A stretch of 55,197 bases of DNA from Candidatus Nomurabacteria bacterium (GCA_020851595.1 JADZCK010000016.1:1-55197); one strand, 5' to 3'; shown: positions 42,743 through 51,438, counted from the stretch's first letter. Numbers and translations are program-made. Notes: a model not told the origin generated them from the sequence alone.

Positions 42743-43606
42743 ATGCAGGTAATAGACGGAAGAAAAATTAGCGGAAATATTTTAGAGGATATAAAAAAAG
42801 AAGTAGCCAATCTTTCTTTCGTTCCAGTTTTTTGTGATGTGTTGGTGGGGGAGGACCCTTCTTCTTTGCAATATGTTGAAATGAAGAAACGCAAAGCAGA
42901 GTTTGTGGGTATATCTTTTCACAAAGCAAACTTTCCTTCGACTATAACCACAGAAGAATTAATTAGGGAAATAAAAATTTTAAATAATGTTCAAAACATG
43001 TGTGGAATTATTATTCAACTTCCTCTTCCAGAGCATATAGACAGGCAGATGGTTTTAGACAGTATTGATTCAAAACTCGACGTAGATTGTTTGGGAAAAA
43101 TAAATAGCGAAAAGTTTTATTCTAATTACGATGCGGAAAAAGACATAGCTTATCCCACAGCGCTTGCTTGTATGACAATACTTGATTCTTTCGATTTTAC
43201 AAAAAATTCTCCAGCTAAACTCGAAGAAAGAAAAATAGTTGTATTAGGTCAGGGTGTGCTTGTGGGTAGGCCTGTTACAGCATTACTCAAATATAGAGGT
43301 TTGTCTCCATTTGTAGTTACCAGTAAAACAGAAAGCAAAGAAAATGTTATTAAAAATGCAGATATTGTTATTTCTGGTATAGGGAAGGGGAAATACATAA
43401 CAGGAAATATGTTAAAATCTGGGGCCATAGTGATAGATGCTGGAACTTCAGAATCAGAGGGAAGTATTGTTGGAGATGTGGATACAGAATCATTAAATAA
43501 TATTGCTGGCTTTATTTCTCCTGTACCAGGAGGAGTCGGTCCTGTCACTGTGGCGATGCTTTTAAAAAATGTTTTAAAAGTGGCAAAAAATTTATCACAT
43601 GAATAA
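42743..43606 (+). CDS. folD: Bifunctional methylenetetrahydrofolate dehydrogenase/cyclohydrolase
   Basis: The 287-residue protein interconverts 5,10-methylene-THF and 10-formyl-THF with NADP. Motifs: YVEMKKRKAEFVGI (catalytic Tyr and Lys, about 45-58), IIIQLPLPEHID (about 92), VVLGQGVLVGRPV and PGGVGPVTVAMLLKN. It overlaps the start of the phosphatase gene by 8 bases. One-carbon supply supports formylation and nucleotide metabolism. Confidence 0.96.
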   Translation: MQVIDGRKISGNILEDIKKEVANLSFVPVFCDVLVGEDPSSLQYVEMKKRKAEFVGISFHKANFPSTITTEELIREIKILNNVQNMCGIIIQLPLPEHIDRQMVLDSIDSKLDVDCLGKINSEKFYSNYDAEKDIAYPTALACMTILDSFDFTKNSPAKLEERKIVVLGQGVLVGRPVTALLKYRGLSPFVVTSKTESKENVIKNADIVISGIGKGKYITGNMLKSGAIVIDAGTSESEGSIVGDVDTESLNNIAGFISPVPGGVGPVTVAMLLKNVLKVAKNLSHE

Positions 43607-44135
43607 TCAAATATTTTATTTTTTTTATAACCTAGCGCATAAGTCTGATATTCTTGATCAGGTATTTGTTTTTTTTGCAGATATTTTCCCTTATGCTGTG
43701 GTTATTTTGGCAGGATTATTTTTACTTTTTCATCATGAAGTTTTTCGGGCAGAAAGTCCATTTCAGGTGTTTTTGGAAAAGAAAAAAGAAATTTTACTTG
43801 TATTTTTCTCTAGTTTTATTGCTTATTTTTCTGCTGAAATATTAAAATATCTATTTCACACAGCACGTCCATTTTTAATATTGCCAAACGTACAGGCTCT
43901 CATTACTGAATCAAGCAATGCTTTCCCTTCGGGACACTCTGCTTTTTTCTCTGCATTAGCATTTTCTATTTTATTTCTTCATAAAAAAGCAGGGTATATT
44001 TTTATGTCTTTTGCTTTTTTAATAGGTGTCGCACGCATCACTATTGGGGTGCATTTTCCAATAGATATTCTGGGAGGTTTTGTTTTAGGGGTAACAACTT
44101 CTTACTTTGTTGCATTTATTGCGAAAAGTGTATAG
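43599..44135 (+). CDS. PAP2 family phosphatase (undecaprenyl-diphosphatase-like)
   Basis: The 178-residue membrane protein has the three PAP2 motifs: KYLFHTARP (KX6RP, about 86-94), PSGHSAFFS (about 112) and ARITIGVHFPIDILGG (about 146-161). It probably recycles undecaprenyl pyrophosphate for wall and glycan synthesis (BcrC/YbjG type). It is coupled to folD by an 8-base overlap. Confidence 0.9.
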   Translation: MNNQIFYFFYNLAHKSDILDQVFVFFADIFPYAVVILAGLFLLFHHEVFRAESPFQVFLEKKKEILLVFFSSFIAYFSAEILKYLFHTARPFLILPNVQALITESSNAFPSGHSAFFSALAFSILFLHKKAGYIFMSFAFLIGVARITIGVHFPIDILGGFVLGVTTSYFVAFIAKSV

Positions 44136-44150
44136 AATAGCTGTACGTTT

Positions 44151-45536
44151 ATGATTAAAAAATTAATTTTAGCTTTATTAATACTTGTTTTGGGAGGAGG
44201 CATAGCTTTTTTTATTTACAAATCTGAACCTAAATTAAACAAGAATTTTGCTACTGCTCAGTCATTTTTTAAAAATCACCCGTTTCGTCTTGGTTTAGAC
44301 CTTTCTGGCGGCAGTCATTTAGTCTACAAGGCAGACATTTCAGCTGTTCCTGCTGAACAGGTAAGTGATTCTATGTCCTCATTGCGTGATGTTATAGAAA
44401 GAAGAATTAATCTTTTTGGTGTTTCAGAACCTGTGGTTCAAGTACAACATGGAGGTTTTGTATCTGGATCTGATGAAAAGTTAATTGTTGATTTGCCAGG
44501 AATTACTGATATCAAAAAGGCTATAGATATGATAGGTCAAACTCCACTTTTGGAATTTAAGATTGAGGGGCCAAAAGACAACAAGACACAAGCAGCTACA
44601 GTGGGGGAAGATGGAACCGTGGATTTAAGTGAAATAAATTTGGGGCCAAATTTTGTTTCAACAGAATTAACGGGACGATATTTGCAAAAGGCAACTTTAG
44701 AATTTGATACGAATACTCGTGAACCAAAAGTCAGTTTGCAATTTAATGATACTGGTACAAAACTTTTTGCTGATATTACCAAGAAAAATATCGGGAAAAT
44801 GGTTGCTATTTATTTAGACGGTGCTCCTATTTCTACGCCAGTTGTTCGTGAAGAAATTCCAAACGGTCAAGCTGTTATCTCTGGTAGCTTTACTCCAACA
44901 GAAGCAAAACAACTTGTAGGGAGATTGAACTCTGGAGCTTTGCCTGTTCCCATAACCTTACTTTCGACTCAGACCATCGGTGCTACTTCAGGTGATAGCG
45001 CGACGGCTGCTGGGGTAAAATCCGGAATCATCGGGTTTGTATTTATAGCATTTTTCTTGTTGTTGTGGTACAGGTTGCCTGGGTTAGTTGCGGTTTTGTC
45101 TTTGAGTATTTTTACAACCATAGTACTTGCTTTGTTTAAATTACTTCCTGTTACTTTGACTACTGCTGGTATCGCTGGATTTATTATTTCTATGGGTATA
45201 GCTGTGGATGCAAATGTTCTAATCTTTGAGCGTATTAAAGAAGAACTCCATGCTGGCAGAAATATAGGAGATGCTGCAGCTGCTGGTTTTACTCGCGCCT
45301 GGTCTTCTATTCGTGATTCGAATCTTTCTACTATCATTACAGCAATCATATTATTCTGGTTTGGTACATCTTTGATAAAAGGTTTTGCCTTGACTCTTGG
45401 TATGGGTGTAATTGTGTCGATGTTTTCAGCTATCACTATAAGTAAAATCTTTTTATCACTATTATCACTTATGCCAGAAAATAAATTTTCAAGATTTTTG
45501 TTTTCTAGTGGTTTGTCGAGTGGTAAAATAAAATAA
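44151..45536 (+). CDS. secD: Protein translocase subunit SecD
   Basis: The 461-residue protein has an N-terminal helix, the P1 domain (FRLGLDLSGGSHLVYKADI at 46-64, with the DLSGG motif), and six C-terminal membrane helices with MGIAVDANVLIFERIKEEL (about 345). With SecF it uses the proton gradient to help pull proteins through SecYEG. It is shorter than E. coli SecD, as in most Gram-positive and CPR genomes. secF follows after 7 bases. Confidence 0.95.
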   Translation: MIKKLILALLILVLGGGIAFFIYKSEPKLNKNFATAQSFFKNHPFRLGLDLSGGSHLVYKADISAVPAEQVSDSMSSLRDVIERRINLFGVSEPVVQVQHGGFVSGSDEKLIVDLPGITDIKKAIDMIGQTPLLEFKIEGPKDNKTQAATVGEDGTVDLSEINLGPNFVSTELTGRYLQKATLEFDTNTREPKVSLQFNDTGTKLFADITKKNIGKMVAIYLDGAPISTPVVREEIPNGQAVISGSFTPTEAKQLVGRLNSGALPVPITLLSTQTIGATSGDSATAAGVKSGIIGFVFIAFFLLLWYRLPGLVAVLSLSIFTTIVLALFKLLPVTLTTAGIAGFIISMGIAVDANVLIFERIKEELHAGRNIGDAAAAGFTRAWSSIRDSNLSTIITAIILFWFGTSLIKGFALTLGMGVIVSMFSAITISKIFLSLLSLMPENKFSRFLFSSGLSSGKIK

Positions 45537-45543
45537 TTTATTT

Positions 45544-46452
45544 ATGTTTATAATAAAATACAAAAAAATATTCGTTTCAATCTCAGCAGTACTCGTTCTG
45601 CTTTCTGTTGTCGCTATGTTTTATTTTGGTTTTAATATTGGTATTGATTTCAAGGGAGGGGCTTTGACTGAAGTGACTTATGACACAAATAGGCCAGATA
45701 AAGAAAGCCTTTCTTCTGGTATTGAAAGTTTAAAAATTGGTTCTATTTCACTTCAACCCACGGGAGAAAAGGGATATATTGTAAAGTCTCGTGATTTAAA
45801 TGATGCTGAGCATTCTTTGCTTTTGCAAGCTCTTTCAGAAAATGGAAAAGCACCTTTAAAAGAAACAAATTTTAATTCTATAGGCCCATCCGTTGGTGCA
45901 GAGCTTACCAGGAAAGCTATTGTTGCTGTTTCTCTTGTATCTATCGCTATTATTTGTTTTATTGCTTTAGCTTTTAGAAAAGTAAGTAAACCTGTTTCTT
46001 CTTGGAGATATGGAATTATCGCTGTGATTGCGCTTATCCATGATGTTACTATTTCTGCTGGTGTTTTTGTTCTGATGTCTCACTTTTTTGGCGCAGAGCT
46101 AGATGCGCTTTTCGTTGTCGCTGTTCTTACTATTTTAGGTCTTTCCGTTTCTGATACAATTGTTATTTTCGACAGAATTAGAGAGAATTCAAAAAATCAT
46201 AGCAATATTAAAGCTGATGATTTTAAAATAATTGTTGGAGATAGTTTAGATCAATCCTTCGTCAGGTCTATAGCTACTTCTATGACAGTTATATTGGTTC
46301 TTCTTTCTCTTGTTTTCTTTGGTCCAGAATCCACGAAGTATTTTGCTCTTATGCTTACTGCGGGAATGTTTTTTGGAACATATTCATCTATTTTCTTGGC
46401 TTCACCATTATTGGTTTTGACAGAAGAATGGCAAAATAAGAAAAAAAGTTAG
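45544..46452 (+). CDS. secF: Protein translocase subunit SecF
   Basis: The 302-residue protein has the FNIGIDFKGGALTEV motif at 28-42, five to six helices and ILGLSVSDTIVIFDRIREN (about 198-216) as the SecD/F pore motif. It works in complex with SecD, and both are needed to secrete the many surface proteins encoded here. A new promoter (TTGACT 46459, TATAAT 46480-46485) begins right after it. Confidence 0.95.
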   Translation: MFIIKYKKIFVSISAVLVLLSVVAMFYFGFNIGIDFKGGALTEVTYDTNRPDKESLSSGIESLKIGSISLQPTGEKGYIVKSRDLNDAEHSLLLQALSENGKAPLKETNFNSIGPSVGAELTRKAIVAVSLVSIAIICFIALAFRKVSKPVSSWRYGIIAVIALIHDVTISAGVFVLMSHFFGAELDALFVVAVLTILGLSVSDTIVIFDRIRENSKNHSNIKADDFKIIVGDSLDQSFVRSIATSMTVILVLLSLVFFGPESTKYFALMLTAGMFFGTYSSIFLASPLLVLTEEWQNKKKS

Positions 46453-46536
46453 TGTATATTGACTTCCTATTTTTGGTGCTATAATTAACTAGTTTTAGAT
46501 TATTATTTTAACTACTTCGCTTCGCGGGGAAAAATT

Positions 46537-47088
46537 ATGATGTATTTTTTAATTATTTTAGGGTTAATAGTTTTAGGAGTAATACTTACTTTTAATAGTC
46601 TTGTTACGCTTCGCAATAGGACAAAAGAGGCTTGGGCAGATATTGAAGTTCAGTTAAAACGTCGTTATGATCTTATCCCAAATCTTGTAAACACCGTAAA
46701 GGGTTATGCTACGCACGAAAGTTCTGCTTTTGAAAATGTCACAAAAGCTCGAAGTGCGGCTATGAGTGCAGGAGGCAATTTAGAAGACAAGGCTGGAGCA
46801 GAAAATATGTTGACTGGTGCCTTGAAAAGCGTGTTTGCTATTGCTGAAGCTTATCCAGAATTAAAAGCTAATCAGAATTTCTTGGCATTACAAAACGAAC
46901 TTTCAGATACTGAAAATAAAATACAATCTGCTCGCAGATTCTACAATGCAAATGTTCGCGACTTGAATACCAAGATAGAAGTTTTTCCTACAAATATTTT
47001 TGCAGGAATGTTTGGTTTTACAAAAATGGAATTCTTCGATCTTGCTGATAATGATGTAGCTCAAAATCCAGTAGAAGTAAAATTCTAA
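46537..47088 (+). CDS. LemA family protein
   Basis: The 183-residue protein has one N-terminal helix (about 1-20) and the LemA helical core (YNSLVTLRNRTKEAWADIEVQLKRRYDLIPNLVNTVKGYATHE in this style, FNSLVTLRNRTKEAWADIEV...), with NRFYNANVRDLN-like RRFYNANVRDLNTKIEVFPTNIFAGMFGF. The function is unknown; it is often paired with a membrane metalloprotease, as here with htpX 18 bases downstream. Its 5' UTR is about 45 bases. Confidence 0.92.
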   Translation: MMYFLIILGLIVLGVILTFNSLVTLRNRTKEAWADIEVQLKRRYDLIPNLVNTVKGYATHESSAFENVTKARSAAMSAGGNLEDKAGAENMLTGALKSVFAIAEAYPELKANQNFLALQNELSDTENKIQSARRFYNANVRDLNTKIEVFPTNIFAGMFGFTKMEFFDLADNDVAQNPVEVKF

Positions 47089-47106
47089 ATTTCTAGAAAA
47101 ATAAAT

Positions 47107-47997
47107 ATGGCAACTCTTTATACTGAACAATCAAAAAATGTTAGTAAAACTTGGCTACTTATGACTGTGTTTTTTTTGGTGGTTATTGGTTTTGGCTGGT
47201 TCTTTAGTTTTTATTACAACGATCCAAATATTCTTTATTTCTTTGTTATTTTTAGTATATTGATGAATATTTTTTCCTATTGGTTTTCGGATAAAATAGT
47301 CCTCAAATTGGCTGGCGCAAGAGAAGCAAATAGGCAAGAACATTTTGCTTTATTTACTAGTGTTGAAAATCTTGCTATTACTGCGGGCCTTCCTATGCCA
47401 AAAGTTTATGTCGTAGAGGATCCTGCTCCAAATGCTTTTGCTACCGGGCGTGACAAAAATCACGCTGTTGTGTGCGCTACTACCGGACTTCTGGCAATTT
47501 TGGACAAATCTGAATTAGAAGGCGTCATCGCGCACGAGCTATCACATATAGGGAACAAAGATATGTTGCTTTCTACTGTCGTCGTGGTGCTTGTCGGTTT
47601 CGTATCTATTCTTGCGGATTTCTTTAGACGTAGTTTGTTTTTTGGGGGGAATAGAGACAATGATAATAAAGGAGGGGCTTTAGTTTTGATTGGGGTTATT
47701 CTGTCTATACTAGCGCCTCTTTTTGCTGTTTTGATTCAATTAGCTATTTCAAGAAAACGTGAATTTTTAGCTGATGCCTCTGGGGCACTACTCACTCGCT
47801 ATCCGGAAGGGCTCGCTAGCGCCTTAAAGAAAATAGGAGAACATAGTGTACCTATGGTTCGTCAATCTAATGCAATTGCGCATTTGTATATAGCAGATCC
47901 AAAAGGAGATAAAAGTTCAAAAATTACTAAAAAAATTAGTAGCTTTTTTGCAACTCATCCACCAGTAGAAGAAAGAATAAAAGCTTTGGTGGGGTAG
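47107..47997 (+). CDS. htpX: M48 family membrane metalloprotease HtpX
   Basis: The 296-residue protein has two N-terminal helices, the zinc site AHELSHIGNKD (about 142-152) with the third ligand in FLADASGALLTRYPEGLASALKKI (about 220), and two more helices between them. It degrades misfolded membrane proteins and is often stress-induced. It forms a lemA-htpX pair and ends 37 bases before the promoter of the second DGR-type target gene. Confidence 0.93.
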   Translation: MATLYTEQSKNVSKTWLLMTVFFLVVIGFGWFFSFYYNDPNILYFFVIFSILMNIFSYWFSDKIVLKLAGAREANRQEHFALFTSVENLAITAGLPMPKVYVVEDPAPNAFATGRDKNHAVVCATTGLLAILDKSELEGVIAHELSHIGNKDMLLSTVVVVLVGFVSILADFFRRSLFFGGNRDNDNKGGALVLIGVILSILAPLFAVLIQLAISRKREFLADASGALLTRYPEGLASALKKIGEHSVPMVRQSNAIAHLYIADPKGDKSSKITKKISSFFATHPPVEERIKALVG

Positions 47998-48033
47998 TAA
48001 TAATAACCTTATTTAAGGATACTTTTAGTGTTG

Positions 48034-48161
48034 TTGACAGAAACCTTGTTTAGGTGTATAATATAAAGATATACAGTTCTTTTAAATTAGATTACTTGCG
48101 AAACAGAAATTCGCCATAGCTTTTAGCATATAAATAAATTTGTAAGTTAAAAGCTGTGGCG
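48034..48161 (+). promoter_or_regulatory. Promoter and hairpin leader of target gene 2
   Basis: TTGACA (48034-48039), 17-base spacer and TATAAT (48057-48062) give a full-consensus promoter. The 5' UTR of about 140 bases contains a 14-bp hairpin: 48112-48125 (CGCCATAGCTTTTA) with 48148-48161 (TAAAAGCTGTGGCG, one G-U). This layout is unlike the leaderless host genes and may control expression of the target. Confidence 0.75.
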
Positions 48162-48212
48162 AAAGCTAAACACAAACAGCAATGGCACACATGCCGTAAA
48201 GGAGATGACGAT

Positions 48213-48713
48213 ATGACGACTCAGGTTGCCATGACTCCATCTATCACGAAGCCGGCCAGTATCTCGGTGTCCACCGAGATGATCCACGTCGATCGGACTC
48301 TTCGCCCGACCTATCCCGACTGGATGGCGGAGGACGGAGTCCAACACCCCGAGCTCGAGCTTACCGGTCCTGCCGAGTTCGACGTGGCGAATCTGGAGCA
48401 GTGGATCCACCCAGAACAGGTCAACGGATGGACGACGGGGCAAGTGATCTACGATCACTTGAAGGCAAACAACATGCTCGCGGACTGTCTCGGACTCGCG
48501 GATCTTCTGGCCATCCAGGCCAAAGGCCTCGACTTCTTTCATAAGTACTTTGACGGGAAGTCTCCCTTCGGCTGGAAGGGAGCCGTTCGGCACCGCTACG
48601 GCCCCCTGTTCGTGCCTTTTCTCTTCGAGCTTGCTGGCGAGGTCGTCCTGTACTGGCGTTGGCTCGACGGCCTCTGGAGCGCGGACGGTCCGGCTCTCCG
48701 TTTCGCAAAGTAG
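48213..48713 (+). CDS. DGR target (variable) protein 2, remote
   Basis: The 166-residue GC-rich product has an N-terminal part of unknown fold (MTTQVAMTPSITKPASI...), a middle segment VNGWTTGQVIYDHLKANNMLADCLGLADLLAIQAKGLDFFHKYFDGK, and a diversified C-terminus RHRYGPLFVPFLFELAGEVVLYWRWLDGLW. The C-terminus aligns codon by codon to the decayed template at 48876. The start at 48213 is set by AAAGGAG 7 bases upstream; an earlier in-frame ATG at 48156 has none. The middle shows weak similarity to target 1 (LxARPKELIDFSRAF). Function as a ligand-binding display protein is inferred. Confidence 0.75.
   Translation: MTTQVAMTPSITKPASISVSTEMIHVDRTLRPTYPDWMAEDGVQHPELELTGPAEFDVANLEQWIHPEQVNGWTTGQVIYDHLKANNMLADCLGLADLLAIQAKGLDFFHKYFDGKSPFGWKGAVRHRYGPLFVPFLFELAGEVVLYWRWLDGLWSADGPALRFAK
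48584..48708 (+). repeat. Variable repeat VR2
   Basis: From CGTTCGG (48584-48590) through GAGGTC, 21 codons align with 48876-48939. Of 17 differences, 11 fall on template adenines and 6 do not, so the pair is diverged but has clear adenine bias. The remaining 3' part (VVLYWRWLDGLW..., ending CTCTCCGTTTCGCAAAG) has no intact template in the window. Confidence 0.7.
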
Positions 48714-48784
48714 GTTCTCGGACTTTGGTCACTGTGATCTCTCAGATCCTTTGACCTTAGTCCTTCATTCGGTTTCAAATCTCT

Positions 48785-48825
48785 GACCCCGCGTCGTCTG
48801 CGACACTCGGGGTCTTTTCTTTTTT
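48785..48825 (+). terminator. Terminator of target gene 2
   Basis: GACCCCG/CGGGGTC (7 bp) with an inner GTCG/CGAC is followed by TTTTCTTTTTT. The upstream 3' UTR (ACTTTGGTCACTGTG...) resembles the 3' UTR of target gene 1 (342-400), which supports common descent. Confidence 0.85.
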
Positions 48826-48833
48826 AATTTAAT

Positions 48834-48975
48834 TATGCTTGGGTCGGCAGTGAAAAAGATGGCATTCTATACATTCGTTCGGAACCACAACGGCAATCTG
48901 AATGTGTCCTATCTCATCGAGGATGATGTCGAGGTCGAAAATACCAAGGGTTCCGCTTGGAATTTTCGTATTTTT
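48834..48975 (+). pseudogene. Decayed template repeat TR2 with conserved leader
   Basis: TATGCT at 48834 and the next 40 bases copy the TR1 leader (37/44 identical). The adjacent 48876-48939 matches VR2 with adenine-biased differences, then the match collapses: about 40 bases seem missing and the promoter of gatC (TATACT 48979-48984) takes over. The 3' initiation region needed for retrohoming is gone, so it is probably a dead template. Confidence 0.65.
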
Positions 48976-48990
48976 TGCTATACTTTCATT

Positions 48991-49263
48991 ATGAATATTA
49001 AAGATGTTGAAAATTTGGCTGAACTGGCAAAATTAGATATGTCAGGAGAAGAAAAAGAAGCTATGCTCAAAGACATGGATAGTATTTTGGGGTATGTGAA
49101 GCAAATCGAAGAAGTAGAGGTGGGCGATGTAAAACCATCATACGATGTTTATAATGTTTGGAGAGAGGATAAAATTGAACCACGTGAATTTTCAAAAGAA
49201 ATTATTACAGAAGAATTTCCAGATAAACAAGATGGATTTTTGAAAGTGAAAAAGATTTTATAA
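48991..49263 (+). CDS. gatC: Aspartyl/glutamyl-tRNA amidotransferase subunit C
   Basis: The 90-residue protein (MNIKDVENLAELAKLDMSGEEKEAMLKDMDSILGYVKQIEEVE...) stabilises GatA/GatB in the amidotransferase that makes Gln-tRNA or Asn-tRNA. The start is at 48991: TATACT ends 6 bases upstream, and a longer frame from 48835 would run through the TR2 relic and read unrelated sequence. gatA follows after 9 bases. Confidence 0.93.
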   Translation: MNIKDVENLAELAKLDMSGEEKEAMLKDMDSILGYVKQIEEVEVGDVKPSYDVYNVWREDKIEPREFSKEIITEEFPDKQDGFLKVKKIL

Positions 49264-49272
49264 AACAAGAAT

Positions 49273-50700
49273 ATGATTGATCTAAAAAATTTAACAATAG
49301 AAAAAGCTCATGAGAGTCTGGTAAAAGGTGAATTTACTTGTAAAGAATTAGTGGAAGCTTACCTCAAAACTATTACAGAAAAAAATAAAGAATTAAATGC
49401 GTATCTTGAGGTTTATTCTGATGCTGTTTTTCAAGCGGAAGAAGCGCAAAAAAGATTTACAAATGGCACAGCCACGATACTGACAGGTATTCCTTTTGCG
49501 ATTAAAGATAATATTTTAATAGAGGGTAAAATAGCTTCAGCTGGTTCAAAAATTTTAGAAAATTACAAAGCATCTTATGATGCCACTGTTATAAAAGATT
49601 TAAAAAAAGAGGGTGCTGTTTTATTGGGAAGAACAAATATGGATGAATTTGCTATGGGATCTTCCACTCAGACTTCGGCTTATGGAGTGACTCGTAACCC
49701 TGTCGATACTTTTAGGGTGCCAGGTGGTTCTTCTGGGGGTTCTGCGGCAGCACTTGCAGGGGATTTGACTTTAGCTGCTTTGGGTACGGAGACATGTGGG
49801 TCTGTGCGTGAACCTTCGGCCTTTTGCGGTTTGGTTGGTTTAAAACCAACTTATGGCGCCTTGTCTCGCCATGGAATTATTGCTATGGGTAACTCTTTGG
49901 ATCAGGTGTCTCCATTTGGAAAATGTGTGAGAGACACAGAAATTATTTTTAATTCTTTATCTCGATATGACAAAGAAGACGGTACCTCTGTACCTGATGT
50001 CGTAAGAAATAAAATGAAGGCTGCGCATTCTGGCGCCAAAAAAATAGGCGTACCTTGGCATTTATTTAAAGAAGGAGTAGACAAAGAAGTAGAAGAAAAT
50101 TTTAAGCAATCTTTAGAAAAATTTAAAAAAGCTGGATATGAAATAGTAGACATAGAGCTTCCTCATGCGCAGTATTCTTTGGCTGCGTATTACATAATAA
50201 TGCCAGCAGAAGTTTCCACAAACCTTTCTCGTTTTGATGGTATTCGTTATGGTTATAGCGCAAATAAAGAAGTAGACAATTTGAAAGACGTATATATGAA
50301 ATCAAGAGGTAGAGGATTTGGTAAAGAGGCTCGTCGTAGAATTCTGCTTGGCACATATGTGCTTTCTCACGGATATTATGACGCGTACTATAACAAAGCA
50401 TTGAAAGTGCGAGAAAAGATAAGAGAAGAAGTAATGAATGCATTTAAAAATGTTGATTATATACTCACTCCGACTGTGCCGATAACTGCGTTCAAGCTTG
50501 GTGAAAAAATGGATGATCCTGTGGCTATGTATTTGTGTGATATTTTCTCTGCACCGGCAAATTTGGCTGGGGTGCCGTCTATTGCTTTGCCTTCTGGAAT
50601 TTCTTCCAACAAATTGCCTTTTTCTATCCAGTTTATGGCTCCGCATTTTCACGAAAATAATCTGTTTGAGGTTGGTAAAAAGTTTGAAGAAATAAGATAA
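49273..50700 (+). CDS. gatA: Aspartyl/glutamyl-tRNA amidotransferase subunit A
   Basis: The 475-residue amidase supplies ammonia from glutamine to transamidate misacylated tRNAs. The Ser-cisSer-Lys catalytic set is visible: GIPFAIKDNI (Lys about 76), GGSSGGSAAALAGD (cis-Ser about 152) and GTETCGSVREPSAFCGLVGLKPTYG (Ser about 176). The usual TGGS is TCGS here, a minor change near the nucleophile. gatB is not present in the window; an unrelated gene follows. Confidence 0.95.
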   Translation: MIDLKNLTIEKAHESLVKGEFTCKELVEAYLKTITEKNKELNAYLEVYSDAVFQAEEAQKRFTNGTATILTGIPFAIKDNILIEGKIASAGSKILENYKASYDATVIKDLKKEGAVLLGRTNMDEFAMGSSTQTSAYGVTRNPVDTFRVPGGSSGGSAAALAGDLTLAALGTETCGSVREPSAFCGLVGLKPTYGALSRHGIIAMGNSLDQVSPFGKCVRDTEIIFNSLSRYDKEDGTSVPDVVRNKMKAAHSGAKKIGVPWHLFKEGVDKEVEENFKQSLEKFKKAGYEIVDIELPHAQYSLAAYYIIMPAEVSTNLSRFDGIRYGYSANKEVDNLKDVYMKSRGRGFGKEARRRILLGTYVLSHGYYDAYYNKALKVREKIREEVMNAFKNVDYILTPTVPITAFKLGEKMDDPVAMYLCDIFSAPANLAGVPSIALPSGISSNKLPFSIQFMAPHFHENNLFEVGKKFEEIR

Positions 50701-50707
50701 AATAATT

Positions 50708-51349
50708 ATGGAAACATTTTTTGGAAATCAAAATAATGTAACGAGTGGTACTTTTCTTGATTCTCAATATTTAAATCCAGATTATTTGCTCGACAAATCA
50801 GAAAACATTTTTAGGCCAATAATATCTTTTATTGTTAGCGACCAAGCTTTTAATATATTTAAAACCCTACTTTTCTTTTTAACAATATTTTTTTTAACAA
50901 TAATTTTCTATACAATTATTCGTTTGTTTGAAATAAGAAAAAAAGAGCATGCGCACTTACATCATGAAATACACGAATATGCGCACAATAAAAAAGAACA
51001 AGAAAAAAGACTCCGCGAACAAGCTGGAGGATCTAAAAATGTTCAGTGGAGCAAAGTTTTAAGTTATCTTTTTTCCCAGCATTCCAGTGATTGGAAGCTA
51101 GCTATTGTAGAAGCGGATTCTATGCTTTTTAGTTTGATGGATTATATGGGTTTTAAAGGTGTAAGCTTGGGGGATAAATTAAAGTCTGCCGATAGAGATA
51201 GTTTTCCTGAACTCACCATCGCTTGGGAAGTTCATACCATCAGAAATAGGATAGCTCACGAAGGTATGAATTTTGAACTATCACAACACGAAGCCAAAAG
51301 AGTCATAGCTTTATATGAAGAAATATTTCATACTTATGGTTATATCTAA
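50708..51349 (+). CDS. Membrane protein with C-terminal HEPN-like RxxxxH motif
   Basis: The 213-residue protein has one membrane helix (about 52-78), a charged coiled-coil segment (EIRKKEHAHLHHEIHEYAHNKKEQEKRLREQ) and a helical C-terminal domain ending VHTIRNRIAHEGMNFELSQHEAKRVIALYEEIF. RNRIAH fits the RX4H motif of HEPN proteins, many of which are RNases. No partner nucleotidyltransferase gene is adjacent. Likely a conserved CPR protein co-transcribed with gatCA; the function is unknown. Confidence 0.6.
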   Translation: METFFGNQNNVTSGTFLDSQYLNPDYLLDKSENIFRPIISFIVSDQAFNIFKTLLFFLTIFFLTIIFYTIIRLFEIRKKEHAHLHHEIHEYAHNKKEQEKRLREQAGGSKNVQWSKVLSYLFSQHSSDWKLAIVEADSMLFSLMDYMGFKGVSLGDKLKSADRDSFPELTIAWEVHTIRNRIAHEGMNFELSQHEAKRVIALYEEIFHTYGYI

Positions 51350-51390
51350 AAGCAGTTTGCTTTTTCGTTAATTTAAGGTAAAATGTATAG

Positions 51391-51412
51391 GTGCCTATAA
51401 GAGGCACTTTTT
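51391..51412 (+). terminator. Terminator of the gatCA operon
   Basis: GTGCC-TATAAGA-GGCAC followed by TTTTT, 40 bases after the last gene of the operon. Confidence 0.75.
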
Positions 51413-51438
51413 AATGGTTTTGTGGATTTTTTGTATAT

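Noticed and set aside
48156-48212. Upstream start for target protein 2
   Set aside because: It would be translated from the 3' side of the leader hairpin without a Shine-Dalgarno; the ATG at 48213 has a perfect one.
48835-48990. N-terminal extension of GatC
   Set aside because: This stretch is the TR2 relic and the gatC promoter; GatC homology starts at the ATG at 48991.
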